A stretch of DNA of 64,000 nt from contig JBGLNJ010000001.1 in the NCBI GenBank assembly GCA_041300525.1, forward strand, positions 4,836,001 to 4,900,000. The letters run 5' to 3'. The notes under the pieces were generated by a model. The model was not told the origin of the DNA. It saw nothing but the letters and a program-made list of their open reading frames with translations, and did no database searches. This DNA is from JBGLNJ01 sp041300525. GTDB lineage: Bacteria; Chloroflexota; Anaerolineae; Fen-1058. The translations under genes and the position numbers were made by a program. Positions 8,613 to 18,172 of this stretch are shown here, piece after piece (the first letter of the stretch is position 1; each line of letters opens with the position of its first letter).

Positions 8613-11008
8613 GAGCCGCGGTGTAGCGCCACCAACCGGCGCGCGATCGAGAGGCCCAGACCAATCCCGCCTACTTGCCGACCACCATGCTCGGCAGTCA
8701 CAAACGGCTCAAAAATGCGCTCTTGTTCATCGGTTGGGATACCGAGGCCGGTGTCTTGAACCCAGAGGCGCAAATGTGGCGGAGATACTTGTGCTCCGAG
8801 TGTAATGTGACCTCTCTCGGTGAACTTGGCCGCGTTGCTGAGCAGGTTGAGCAGAATCTGCCGCAGTCGCACCGGATCAGCTTGAATCACTGGTAGGCGA
8901 TCAGGCAACTGCAAGCCCCAGATCACATCCTGCGAAACTGCACGATCCGCCAGACTGTGAAAAGCATCTTCCAGCAGAGGGCGTGGGTCTAGCAGTTCCG
9001 GATAAAGATCGAGTTCGTCAATCTCGGCGCGCGAGAGATCGAGCAAGTCGTTGATCACGCGGAGCTGATGCTCGGCGCTGTTTTGAATGTGCTGAAAATC
9101 ATTCAACAGAGCTTGGGATGGAGTGAGGCCGTAAGGCTGGGGCGAATTCAATGCATCCTTCGTGTATCCAAGAATGATATTGAGCGGAGTGCGCAGTTCG
9201 TGGCTCACATTTGCCAGCAAGCGCGTCTTGATCCGGTCGGCTTTTTCGGCGGCGAGGCGAGCCGCTTGCGCCTCGTGGAACAGCAATGCGCCTTTGAGCG
9301 CGCTGCTAATGTGCCCGCGCAGCACCTGGTACACCGCGCCATCTCGCGGTCCAATCTCGAACAGGACGAAACCGATTTGCTCGTCGCGAAAGTAGAGCGG
9401 TTCGACGACGAAACTGTAACGCCTCTGGGGCCATAGGCCCTCTGGCGCCAACTGGCGAGAAGAGAAGCGCCGTCCGCCTGGCTCTAGCTTGACGCGGCCC
9501 TGCTCAGTATAAGCCAAGACGAGCCTGGACTGTTCGAGTGATGACGGCGGCTGCTCGTACAGCGCGAGATAGCAACTCGTAATGCCGAGCCTGGGCAGTC
9601 GCTCGGCCAACACGTCTGTCAGCTTGTCCACGTCGAACGTTGTGATGAGCGCCTGGCCGATTTCGCGCAACATTTCGGACTGCCGTTCGGCCTGCAATTG
9701 CTGGTATGCCTGTGCTCGCTGCGCTGTCTCTCCGATCACCACTCGAGCTTGCCCAAACAGGTCTTCGGCGCGAGAGCGAGCCAGCCGATCCAGATAGGGC
9801 AGCGCATGGCGGCGCAATGCCGAGATTGCTCCTTGCCACGCAGCCACATCGCCCTCCGCCGCACTCACTTGGCGCAAGATGTTTCCCAATGCGATCAAAA
9901 AGACACCCGATGATTCACCGCGCAGCTCGGCAGAAAAAGCGTCGAGCAGTTGGGCGGTCCACTCACCGAACCCGGCGCGGGACAGGTCAGTGATGAGTGC
10001 GTCTCTTGGCGCGGCAAAAGCAGCCTCGAAGGATTCATCAGCAACGGACATTTGCCCTGCTGCCGCCTGCATCACCGATTGCGGGGGACAGCCACACGAT
10101 TGACGCACAATCAGGCTGGAAGGCAAAAGCACTTGTTCTGGCACTGGCTCGCCTTCCATCTGCGCCAACAATGCTTCGACCGCGCGATAGCCTTGCTCGT
10201 AGAACGGTAACGAGACCGAAGTCAGGGGCGGCGTGGCGAGTCGCCCCTCGGTCGAATCGTTGAAACCCACGACGGCCACGTCACTTGGAACTCGGATACC
10301 GCGCGCCTGCAGCGTCTTGATCGCGTCGAGCGCCAGCAGATCACTCACGGCCACGACGGCCTGCACGTCGCCGTGGGGACGCAGCCCGCGCTCGTCGAGC
10401 AACATTTCAATCGCCGCCGCACCGGCTTCCCAGTGCGTAGGACGGGTGACGAGGTCGGGATCAAAAGGAATACCGTGCTCACGCAGCACATCGGTGTAAG
10501 CGCGATAGCGTTCCTGGGCGTAATAGTGGCCTTCGGGTCCGCGAATGAACGCGAGGCGGCGAAACCCGTGCACCTCGATCAGGTGGACGATGACAGCGCG
10601 CATCCCCTGATAGCTATCTACTGAGAGCGCGGGGATACCGTCCATCGGCAGCGCCAGGCTCACCATCGGCAGAGGCCGATAACGCTGGTGAAAGGCCATC
10701 ACCGCGTCGCGGTCAATCGCCACGCCAATCGTGGACGCCCAACTCACCAGGCCCTGCACGTTCTCTGCGCTGAACAGGTCGTACAGCACATTGCGCTGAG
10801 ACTCGAAATCTGCGTGGACGTGCAATCCGCCGCCGGGGCAGCAGATCAGGTTCACATCGTGCTGCGGGGCGGCATCTACCACGCCGTGCCACAGCGTTCG
10901 CGCTACGCCGGTGTGTATGTTGGCCGTCAGGAATCCGAGGGTGGGGCGACGGTTGAGCATCCCGAGAGGTGTTTTGGATACAGTGGAGTGATCGCTACGT
11001 TCAACCAT
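8613..11008 (-). pseudogene. hybrid sensor: LacI-type ligand-binding domain + GAF-like + histidine kinase, 3'-truncated
   Basis: About 800 residues. Positions 20-310 are a LacI/periplasmic-binding-like fold without HTH or signal peptide (PTLGFLTANIHTGVARTLW, FRRLAFIRGPEGHYYAQER, DVAVVGFNDSTEGRLATPPL), ending SLIVRQSCGCPP. A helical linker and a GAF-like region follow. HisKA reads NVSHELRTPLNIILGYT with His near residue 603, and HATPase has QILLNLLSNAAKF, DTGLGIP and GGIGLGLSIARRLVALH. The reading stops at the transposase remnant at about 8613, so downstream modules (receiver or AraC HTH in related proteins I recall) are lost. The cytoplasmic sugar-type sensor suggests response to an internalised ligand. 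Confidence 0.85.
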
Positions 11009-11050
11009 CCATAGTTCGCTTTCAAATGCATATCCGTTCGAACCGGTCCC

Positions 11051-11079
11051 ATGATATACCGGAGGGTACGTTTTATCAA
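11051..11079 (-). promoter_or_regulatory. sigma-70-type promoter for the LacI-sensor kinase
   Basis: On the minus strand TTGATA (11079-11074) and TATCAT (11056-11051) are separated by exactly 17 bases, and the ATG at 11008 lies about 43 bases downstream of the -10. The match is good and the orientation is right. Confidence 0.6.
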
Positions 11080-11444
11080 TGGGTGTTGATTTGCTACAGG
11101 ACCTAGCAATGCACTACCTCGGCGGGGTTCTGCGCGTGTCAACTTTGCACACGGCGTCATATGACTGAATCACCCGCGTTGTTCAATCCACGGCGCGCCG
11201 AGGAGAAACAGCTTTAATGCAGACATGTGAGGATTATATCATCTTTCGGGGGATGGAGTAGGACGTGATGATTATACGCCTACCTACACAAGTCACCCTC
11301 TGACAGCTCATGGCGTGTATCGGCAGCATCCGTCGCGCAAGACCCGACGCCGAAGTTTCTCGATGCCACGGGCGCTGACAGCTTCAAGGTGCTGTTCATC
11401 CCGAGGGCGGAATCCGCGCCCACGCTCGCTGCCTTTCCTTCCTT
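11080..11444. other. intergenic, about 365 bp, possibly containing gene debris
   Basis: No gene was recognised. The stretch at about 11340-11440 reads open on the + strand (PTPKFLDATGADSFKVLF) and could be another sliver of an unrelated gene just before the TPR protein, but there is nothing to identify it. Confidence 0.4.
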
Positions 11445-12509
11445 TTGCTTTTTGTCGTTTTAGTAGCTGTTTTTGCAGGTATTGATCAACTCATGGCACG
11501 CTACTGGCCTACAGCGCCGCGCGCGTTGAAGGACATGCTGCCATTTATTCTTATCATCATGGCAGTCGTTGCACGGGAAGGATTGAAAAAGATCTTGGAG
11601 ACGCACGAGGCGACACGACCTTTTCCATGGAAAAAATTGGCCTGGGGCGTGACAGGTATTGTGTTGATACTGATATTGATGGTTGGATTCATTCTGGTGC
11701 TTGATTGGATAGGCCATCTGTTTGGCAACTCTTTATTAAGTGTCATTGCCGTTTTACTGACTGGTTTCGGCCTTGCCATGTCCATGCTGATTCCAGGGAT
11801 AATTCTTCCAGAGGCGTGGATCAACGGCCCTTTGCGCCAGCTTGATTATGGCAAGGCGCTTGCCCGCGCCAAGTGGCTGGATCGGCTCTTTCGCAGCAAA
11901 ACCCTGGAAAGCATTGTTCTTCTGCACGCTGGGCGTTGCAAGACAGCCGAATCCGCCGTCCGACGGAGCATCGCTAACGTTCGGAAAAGCTGGCTGTTGC
12001 TGGACATCGACCAGGGCTGGCTGCTCGAAATCTTGGCCTATGCGCTGACCGAGCAGGCGCGTTACGACGAGGCCATCACTGCATTTGAAGGGGCGATCGA
12101 GCTTGGGCCCCAGGCCAGCGATCGTCCCAATGGTTTGGCCGAAGTCTATCTGCGCCAGGGCATCGAACCACACAAGGCGCTCGCACTGGTCGAGCATAGT
12201 CTCAAGAACAAAAAGCGGCGGTTTGTCGAGCAGTATTTCGTGCGGTACGCTACCGGCGAGGTGTTGGGCAACCGGGCGTGGGCGTTGGCTTTGGCCGGCC
12301 AGAGCCAGGAATCGCAAGCGACGCTGGCGCAGGCGCTTAAGCAGTTTGACAAACACTCCAAATTGAGCGAGGCCAGCGTGCATTACCGTGCAGGCCATGC
12401 AATGCGTTTGTGTGGAGATGAAACAGCGGCGCGCGAGCATTTTGCGCGGGCGCTAGATTTGGACCCGCACGGGAACTACGGGCAGCTTGCCCGCCGTGCT
12501 TGCGCATAA
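11445..12509 (+). CDS. membrane-anchored TPR protein
   Basis: About 354 residues. Three hydrophobic segments lie in the first 130 residues (LLFVVLVAVFAGI; IVLILILMVGFILVLDWIG; LLSVIAVLLTGFGLAM), followed by a soluble helical domain with TPR-like units such as ARYDEAITAFEGAIELGP and DETAAREHFARALDLDPHG. The usable start is TTG at 11445 without a convincing ribosome site, and the sequence upstream looks like junction debris, so the N-terminus may be truncated. It may scaffold protein interactions at the membrane face; the partner is unknown. A small conserved gene follows 45 bases downstream. Confidence 0.65.
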   Translation: MLFVVLVAVFAGIDQLMARYWPTAPRALKDMLPFILIIMAVVAREGLKKILETHEATRPFPWKKLAWGVTGIVLILILMVGFILVLDWIGHLFGNSLLSVIAVLLTGFGLAMSMLIPGIILPEAWINGPLRQLDYGKALARAKWLDRLFRSKTLESIVLLHAGRCKTAESAVRRSIANVRKSWLLLDIDQGWLLEILAYALTEQARYDEAITAFEGAIELGPQASDRPNGLAEVYLRQGIEPHKALALVEHSLKNKKRRFVEQYFVRYATGEVLGNRAWALALAGQSQESQATLAQALKQFDKHSKLSEASVHYRAGHAMRLCGDETAAREHFARALDLDPHGNYGQLARRACA

Positions 12510-12554
12510 ACGGAATACGCAACACGTAATACGCCATCACAAGGAGAATATTTC

Positions 12555-12920
12555 ATGGTATCTGTGCCAGCCTTTCTTCTCAAACGGTTGTACGTCAAAG
12601 GGAGCCTGACGGCCACGGCGGACGGGTTCGAGTTCCGCGTGGAAAACAAACTCGGCTCCGGCTACTCGGTGGAAATGATGCCGGTCACGCTCGACGGCGC
12701 GAGTTTCCCCCAAGACCAGACGTACTTTCAACATGCGGAAGGGCGCTCGGTCTTGTTCAGCCAAGTCTCGGCGGAAAACCCGTTCACGCTGGAAATGAAC
12801 AAGGGCCTGACGATCGGCGTGCACGGGACGACGCTTGCGCCCGGCCCGCACAAAGTGGGCATGGGCTTTGTAGTGCAAGGCATCGGCCCTCTCAAGTTTG
12901 ACGTTTCGGACGTTGTCTAG
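12555..12920 (+). CDS. small conserved beta-rich protein of unknown function
   Basis: 121 residues, starting at an ATG preceded by AAGGAG. The sequence alternates hydrophobic and polar residues as in a beta-sandwich (SLTATADGFEFRVENKL; EMMPVTLDGASF; TIGVHGTTLAPGPHKVGMGF). There is no signal peptide and no cysteines. It appears complete. It is followed by a REP-like hairpin and a MITE. I do not assign a function. Confidence 0.7.
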   Translation: MVSVPAFLLKRLYVKGSLTATADGFEFRVENKLGSGYSVEMMPVTLDGASFPQDQTYFQHAEGRSVLFSQVSAENPFTLEMNKGLTIGVHGTTLAPGPHKVGMGFVVQGIGPLKFDVSDVV

Positions 12921-12930
12921 CGGCTGTGAT

Positions 12931-12952
12931 GGGCGCTATTGGGATAGCGCCC
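12931..12952. repeat. REP-like hairpin GGGCGCTAT-TGGG-ATAGCGCCC
   Basis: A perfect 9-bp stem with a TGGG loop lies 10 bases after the 12555-12920 stop. The same loop and ATTGGGAT core occur in the hairpin at 20744-20767, so this is a repeat family. There is no T-tract, so terminator function is uncertain. Confidence 0.75.
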
Positions 12953-12953
12953 T

Positions 12954-13075
12954 GTGGTAAAATCAATGTCGTAAAGTCAGGGCCGTAGCGTAGGGCCTTG
13001 TGCCCGTTTCCGCGCTTGGAAAGATGCCCACAAGGGGCTATGCTACGCTTATCTTAATGACATTGGTGGTAAAAT
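12954..13075. mobile_element. 102-bp MITE-like element (copy 1) with 10-bp target duplication
   Basis: The element spans 12964-13065. Its ends are imperfect inverted repeats, CAATGTCGTAAAG and CTTAATGACATTG. Inside are long complementary arms (GTAGCGTAGGGCCTTGTG… against …CACAAGGGGCTATGCTACG). It is flanked by a perfect direct repeat GTGGTAAAAT at 12954-12963 and 13066-13075, the signature of a target-site duplication. A second 102-bp copy lies in inverse orientation at 28195-28296. It has no coding capacity, so it must be moved by a transposase in trans. Confidence 0.85.
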
Positions 13076-13080
13076 TACCC

Positions 13081-13120
13081 AGGCCGCTATCCCGAAAGCG
13101 CGCGATCCCGAAAGCGGCCT
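13081..13120. repeat. inverted repeat AGGCCGCT…AGCGGCCT
   Basis: Eight-bp arms enclose two copies of ATCCCGAAAGCG, immediately after the MITE and 27 bases before the kinase start. The motif resembles the ATAGCGCCC/CTATCCC-type repeats nearby. It may act in the kinase leader or simply be another REP-like unit. Confidence 0.5.
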
Positions 13121-13147
13121 ATAACGGCACTGTCCAGAGGAGGTGGT

Positions 13148-14258
13148 ATGGAAAGTCTAGTCGGCAAAACGTTAGGGCAATATCAGATCATCCAAGAACT
13201 CGGCCGGGGCGGGATGGCCGTTGTGTACAAGGCCTATCAACCCTCGTTGACACGCTACGTGGCGGTCAAGGTGCTGCCGCCGCAGCTCTCCTTTGACGAG
13301 GACTTTGTCGAGCGGTTTGTGCGCGAAGCGCGCGGCGCAGCCATGCTGCACCACCCCAACATCATCACCATCCACGACGTGAGCGAGCAAGATGGGGTAC
13401 ATTACTTTGTGATGGAGTATCTCACCGGCAAGACGCTTGACGCCGTGTTGGGCGGCCAGCCCATGCCGTTGCCGCGCATCTCGCGCATTTTCGACCAGGT
13501 GGCCGACGCGCTCGAACACGCGCACTCGCAGGGCCTGATCCATCGCGATATCAAGCCCAGCAACATTTGCGTGGACGAGACCCGCAACGATCACGTCGTG
13601 TTGATGGACTTTGGCCTGGTGCGCGCCGGCCAAGACAGCAAGCTGACCCGGACAGGCATGATCGTCGGCACACCCGAGTACATGTCGCCGGAGCAAGCGC
13701 AGGGCGAGGAGGTGGACTATCGCACCGACCTCTACTCGCTCGGCGTCGTTCTGTACCGGATGTTGACCGGGACTGCGCCGTTCGTCCGCTCGTCGCCGGC
13801 GGCGGTGTTGTTGGCGCACGTGGCTTACGAGCCGCCTCCGGTCTCTCAGGTCAATCCGAGTGTGCCCAAGCCGGTTGAGGTGGTCGTGCTCAAGGCGATG
13901 TCCAAGGATCGCAATCAACGCTACCAATCGGCGGGTCAATTGGCGCATGATCTGCGTGTGGCGATCACCGGCCAGATGCCGGAGGGTCTCACGTTGCCCA
14001 TCCCGACGGCGCACGCGGCTGCCCCGTCCCCCACGCTGGTTGCTACGCCGACGACGGCTTCGCTGACTCCGGCGCGCCCGCAACCTGCCGCCGCGCCAGA
14101 TTACACGCTGGCTGCGCCGAAGACGGCTTCGATGACGCCGCCGCAGCCGCTAACTGCCGCCACGCCAGGTTACGCGCCAACTGCGAAAACAAAGGCCGGC
14201 GGAACGTCGCCACTGATTTACATCGGCTTGGGTGTGGCGGGGTTGGTTACCCGAACGC
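13148..14258 (+). pseudogene. Hanks-type Ser/Thr protein kinase, truncated in its membrane segment
   Basis: The PknB-like catalytic domain is complete: glycine loop ELGRGGMAVVY, Lys41 in VAVKVLPP, HRDIKPSN with Asp134, DFG Asp154 and activation-loop GTPEYMSPEQA. A Pro/Ala/Thr-rich juxtamembrane linker follows (residues 280-350). The membrane helix begins (PLIYIGLGVAGL) but the frame breaks there at about 14255, so the extracellular sensor part is missing. The start ATG follows GGAGG at 13138-13142. The kinase domain could still be active but would not be anchored. The next sequence is transposase debris. Confidence 0.88.
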
Positions 14259-14274
14259 CGTAAAGGAGCACCCA

Positions 14275-14457
14275 TGTCTTCCGCTTCCGAAAGTACAATA
14301 CAGGCACTCGAGTTCATTGTCAAGACGCTGCCCGTGGGCACCAATCTGGCCCTGCTCCACGTGCTGTGGGCCTTGCTGAGCAGCGCCTTTCTCAGCAGTC
14401 GGGGCGCCGTGTTTCCCGCCCTGTTGCACCGAACAGCCTTCTATCCGTGCTGGTAGC
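14275..14457 (+). pseudogene. N-terminal fragment of a DDE transposase
   Basis: The start ATG is preceded by AAAGGAG. About 55 codons (SSASESTIQALEFIVKTLPV, NLALLHVLWALLSSAFLSS, RGAVFPALL) resemble the N-terminus of a Chloroflexota transposase family that I recall only in outline. The reading then degenerates and stops at 14457. It is a remnant lying between the truncated kinase and the IS4 element. Confidence 0.5.
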
Positions 14458-14604
14458 GGGTTGGCCGTACCAGACACCTGGTACTGTGTGCGCCCAGGAA
14501 CGACGGTCTCGTGGTGAGCGGCTCCATCTAACGGGCGGTTCCATCAGGAAACCCGGCCGAGTCACGGCACGCTCACACCAGAAGCAGGTAAGCTGGCTTA
14601 GCGG

Positions 14605-16083
14605 CAATACCTTTCAAATAAGCGTTGAGGCGCTTTCTCTGGCATACTTTCGAGAGCAGATCTCAAAGCACCAGGGAGTCGCCTCATGGGCTACAAGTTA
14701 CGCGAAATCGCGGCAGAAAGCAAGTTCAGCCAGGAACTGACATTGGACGCCATTGCGCGGGCCGTGCCGCTGAGTGAGATCAAGGCGGCGCTGGCAGCCG
14801 AAGCGGTGTGCGCACAACGTGAGCGCAAGCTGAACATGGTGATGACGGTGTTAGTGACGATTGCGATGAACCTCTATGCGCGCATCTCGATGGGCGCGGT
14901 ACTGCACAAGATCGCACAAGGCCTGCGGTACGTCTGGCCCGATCCCGAGTACCCTGTGGCGCAGGCTAGTGCGTTCAGTTATCGGCGCTATCAGGTGGGC
15001 CCGCGCCCGCTCGTCAATCTGTTCCATCGCGTGTGTCATCCCATGGCGACACCGGAAACGCCCGGCGCCTTTCTCTTTGGTCTGCGCCTGATGGCGCTTG
15101 ACGGCACCGTCGAAGACGTGCCGGATACCGCTGAGAACGTGGCCGCCTTTGGCCGGCAGCCCGGCGCGCGTGGCGACAGCGCCTTTGCCCAGATTCAAGC
15201 AGTCTATTTGGCCGAATGCGGCACCCACGCCATTGTCGATGCCGGGTTTTGGCCTTGCCGCACCTCGGAACGCGTGGGCGGGTTCCGCATGCTGCGCTCG
15301 GTGACGCCGGATATGCTCGTCATGTGGGACCGTGGTTTCCACGATTTCGACATGTTTCAAGCGGTGCTGCGCCGCCACGGCCACGCTTTGGGGCGCTTGC
15401 CGGCCCATGTCAAGCCCCAGCACGTGCGCACCCTGCCCGATGGCTCGTATCTGGCCTACATCTATCCGTCTGACTACCTGCGCCGCAAGCGCGGCGAGCA
15501 GATCCTGTTGCGCATCCTGGAGTACACCATTACAGACCCGGCCTTGCCGGGTTTTGGTGAAGTCCATCGCCTGGCGACCACGCTGCTGGACCATCGGCGC
15601 TGCTCGGCGCTGGATCTGGCCTGCTGTTATCATGAACGCTGGGAGATCGAGTTGGTCATTGATGAAGTGGATGATCACCAACGCCTGGCCGGCCGGCCCC
15701 TGCGCAGCTTAAAACCGCTGGGCGTGATCCAGGAACTCTACGCCTTACTCATCGCTCATTATGCAGTCCGTTTGACCATGCATGAGGCCGCCTGCCTGGC
15801 GGCGGTCGATCCGGCTCAACTCAGCTTCACGCACGCTTTGCAGGTCATCCAGGAGGCTATCGCTGAGTTCCAGATGACGGCCCCGGAACTCCGGCCCAAC
15901 TTGTACCAGCGCATGCTGCGGGACATCGCGACCGGACGCCTACCCCAACGCCGCTTGCGTTCCAATCCACGCGTTATCAAACGCAAGATGTCCAAGTTTC
16001 ATCTTAAGCGACCGGAACACCATCACTGGCCCCAGCCCACTCGCCCATTCCGGGAGGCTGTGGCCGTTATTTGAAAGGTATTG
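14605..16083 (+). mobile_element. complete IS4-family insertion sequence, 1479 bp
   Basis: The element is bounded by perfect 17-bp terminal inverted repeats, CAATACCTTTCAAATAA at 14605-14621 and TTATTTGAAAGGTATTG at 16067-16083, and encloses one transposase gene. I cannot see a clean target duplication. The right end sits in a minus-strand transposase, whose last residues (IPFK-stop) are read from the IS end. The left flank is not the missing part of that gene. Confidence 0.85.
14686..16074 (+). CDS. IS4-family transposase
   Basis: 462 residues, apparently intact. An N-terminal helical domain of the IS4 type (FSQELTLDAIARAVPLSEIK) is followed by the DDE domain: Asp139 in ALDGTVEDVPD, Asp215 in MWDRGFHDFD and Glu322 in the YHERWEIE signature (Y-2-R-3-E). 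The ATG is preceded by GGGAG. It catalyses cut-and-paste movement of the surrounding element. The coding region overlaps the right inverted repeat, as is common in compact insertion sequences. Confidence 0.93.
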   Translation: MGYKLREIAAESKFSQELTLDAIARAVPLSEIKAALAAEAVCAQRERKLNMVMTVLVTIAMNLYARISMGAVLHKIAQGLRYVWPDPEYPVAQASAFSYRRYQVGPRPLVNLFHRVCHPMATPETPGAFLFGLRLMALDGTVEDVPDTAENVAAFGRQPGARGDSAFAQIQAVYLAECGTHAIVDAGFWPCRTSERVGGFRMLRSVTPDMLVMWDRGFHDFDMFQAVLRRHGHALGRLPAHVKPQHVRTLPDGSYLAYIYPSDYLRRKRGEQILLRILEYTITDPALPGFGEVHRLATTLLDHRRCSALDLACCYHERWEIELVIDEVDDHQRLAGRPLRSLKPLGVIQELYALLIAHYAVRLTMHEAACLAAVDPAQLSFTHALQVIQEAIAEFQMTAPELRPNLYQRMLRDIATGRLPQRRLRSNPRVIKRKMSKFHLKRPEHHHWPQPTRPFREAVAVI

Positions 16084-17065
16084 GCTCAAGTGCGACATCG
16101 ACCAGATAGGGGCTGCCCTTGAAGAGCACGCCGGACCAGGCGATCATCTCGGCATTGGCACCTACGCGCACCCGAGGCGTCGTACCCTCGATCCTGTGCA
16201 GTAAGCTGGCTTTGACCTGCTGACTGTAGGGTCGGGTGTAGACCTCGTAGCCTAAGTCGATCAAGAGGGCGACGTTTTCCCAGGTACCGAACCCGGCATC
16301 CAGGCGAAAGACGGCTTGGATGGGTGCCGGATTGGCGGCGTTCTCCAGGTTGAAGCGCTCAAGCCGCTGGCGTAAGGTTTGCTCCGTAGCCCGCAAGACC
16401 GCCAGCCGCACCTCCTGACGCTCGGCGCTACGCTGAGCCTGCAGATAGCGCTGCTGCTGGCGCTGTAAGCGGCGTTCGCAGGTGGCGAGGTGCGCTCGAG
16501 CCTGCGCCAGACGACCATGCGGTCGCTCCTTGCGCTGCGCGGCCGGTTCGCTGTCGGCAATCAGGCCGGTCAAGGCGGCATTCGCCTGACTCACCTGCTG
16601 GCTGCGAGCCTGCATCAACGCCTGGGCTATGCTGGACGCCTGGCAGCGTTGCTTAAGGCGTTGCTCAACCTGCGCTCGCTCTTGGCTCACAGCGTGCAGG
16701 CGCTGGCCCAGTAATTCGGTGCGCCGTCGAGGACGCACGCCGGTCTGGCTTTCTGCAGCCAGCACCATCTCTTCGGCCACTTGACAGGAAAGCACGTTGC
16801 CCGGATGCAGCTTGACCGAGAGCCACAGACGGCCATAGGTCGGGCTTTTCAGGCTGACGACAGCCGCCTGGTACCCGAGGCGTACCGCATCGTCCATGTG
16901 GCCAAAGGCAGCACCCGGGTAGCTCGTGCTCGTATTGGAGACGGGGCGGCCAGTAAGGTCGCCATCGTAAATGAGCCGGCCCTCTTGTAGCAGCGCTTGC
17001 GCAACCTGATCGTCAATGAAGGGCTGGCTGATCTGGCTTAAGACAGCGGCAATCCGCTCCGGAGG
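16084..17065 (-). pseudogene. transposase-like protein fragment (DGDLTG/DAGFG family)
   Basis: About 320 residues. The motifs are IYDGDLTGRPVSNTSTSYPG, VRLGYQAAVVSLKSPTYGR, a charged coiled-coil middle rich in Gln/Arg, then VFRLDAGFGTWENVALLIDLG and GYEVYTRPY. The two Asp motifs fit a DDE nuclease of the IS4/IS1380 superfamily; the exact family is uncertain. The 3' end is cut by the IS4 element at 16083, and the 5' end joins a foreign fragment at about 17040-17065. The continuous open frame from here into the GNAT gene is accidental. Confidence 0.65.
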
Positions 17066-17319
17066 CTCTTCTCGATATTTTTTATTATCTCGGCGATAAC
17101 GCGCCCGTTGTCTTCGTCCTTCACTATTATGTTGCTCGTGTTCCTGTCGAGGAGCCAGGACTTCATGGAGACCGGCCTTTCGCGCTCGTAGCGTATCACG
17201 TACTGGCTGAGCTGCATCCTCGTCCCGGTGTTCTCGTCGTACTCGTACTCGATGATCCTCCGGGAATCCAGGCCGTCGCCCTCGGCGTACGTGTAGAGCT
17301 CCATGCCCGTGAGGTTCAT
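17038..17319 (-). CDS. unrecognised 93-aa protein or C-terminal fragment with atypical codon use
   Basis: The minus-strand reading NLTGMELYTYAEGDGLDSRR, then DRNTSNIIVKDEDNGRVI and EIIKNIEKSLRSGLPLS, is convincingly protein-like and ends at the TAA at 17038-17040. Arginine is often AGG and isoleucine often ATA, unlike the CGC/ATC-rich neighbours, so the DNA probably came from another organism, possibly archaeal or a distant bacterium. It lies between the GNAT fragment (junction about 17330) and the transposase fragment. The ATG at 17319 may be internal to a longer lost gene. No function is assigned. Confidence 0.5.
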   Translation of the reverse strand: MNLTGMELYTYAEGDGLDSRRIIEYEYDENTGTRMQLSQYVIRYERERPVSMKSWLLDRNTSNIIVKDEDNGRVIAEIIKNIEKSLRSGLPLS

Positions 17320-17329
17320 CGTCCTGTTT

Positions 17330-18172
17330 GGGGTTCGCCTCAAGACGATAACCGGCGAGCTCCAACGCTTCCAACACACGCGGATGCGGCGTTGCCATGA
17401 CCTCGACCATTTTCTTGCCGAGAGCCGCAGCCTGGGCGCGCATGGCGCGGGCAAGTTGTGTGATGCCATCCGTCGCGCCGAATAGCGTGGTGACGCCCAA
17501 CCGATCCCAATTCGGATCGTTTTCGACGAGGCACCACGCGCAGAGGCGACCTGCCTCATTACGGCGTTGCTGCAACGCCACACCCATCACGCTTCCCGCG
17601 TCGAGATGTTCAGCCAGCCGCTCGCGGGTCATCTGACATGCTTTCCACGCAAAGACGTATACGCCCTGGGACGCGCGCAGCAAAACCGAGTCGTACGCAA
17701 TGCTCCACACTGCATCCAGGTCGGCGCTCGTCAGCGCCCTGGCTTCTACCGGCGCGTCCAGCTTGTCGGCCACGCGCTCGACGAATCGCGTCAGCACGTG
17801 AAAGCCTGCGCGTTCCGCGATCCGGTGCGAACCCTCGTTGTCAATGCCAGTGGCGTGGCGAATCACGCGGCCGCCCAGTTTTTTCGCCAACTCGACCTGG
17901 TACGTGTTCATCGCTTGGCCGAGGCCCTTGAGCCGGTACGCCGGGTCCACGCGCAGGCCCTCCTGCCACCATTGGCCCTCGCCCTGCCCGGTGAGTTTGG
18001 CAAACGCCACCACGCTGCCGTCAAGCTCCACGCTCGTCAACTCGCCCTTCGGATCGGCCAGCCAGTTGTCCCAGACCTCCGGGATGTAATCGCCATCGTC
18101 CCACGTGTGCGCGGTAATTTCCAGCGCGCGCGGCTTGTCTTTTGCACGGGTGGGACGGAAAATAAAGTTCAT
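17330..18172 (-). pseudogene. GNAT-family N-acetyltransferase, 3'-truncated
   Basis: About 280 residues. The first GNAT domain contains WQEGLRVDPAYRLKGLGQAM (the acetyl-CoA binding motif A region) and IDNEGSHRIAERAGFHV. A second, weaker acetyltransferase-like half follows (ALTSADLDAVWSIAYDS, then MRAQAAALGKKMVEVMATPH). The final family-like residues are LELAGYRLEANPKQD, just before the junction at about 17330, so only the tail is missing. The ATG is immediately adjacent to the Uma2 stop (no gap), implying one transcript. The substrate is unknown. Confidence 0.75.

Noticed and set aside
14458..14604. Left flank of the IS4 element as the missing 3' part of the disrupted transposase
   Set aside because: Joining it to the right flank does not continue the reading, and no target duplication is visible, so the two flanks are not demonstrably one gene.
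16067..18172. A 701-codon minus-strand frame joining a GNAT domain to a transposase-like domain
   Set aside because: The middle (about 17040-17330) reads as a different protein in another frame, so this is two junctions crossed by a frame without stops, not a real fusion enzyme.
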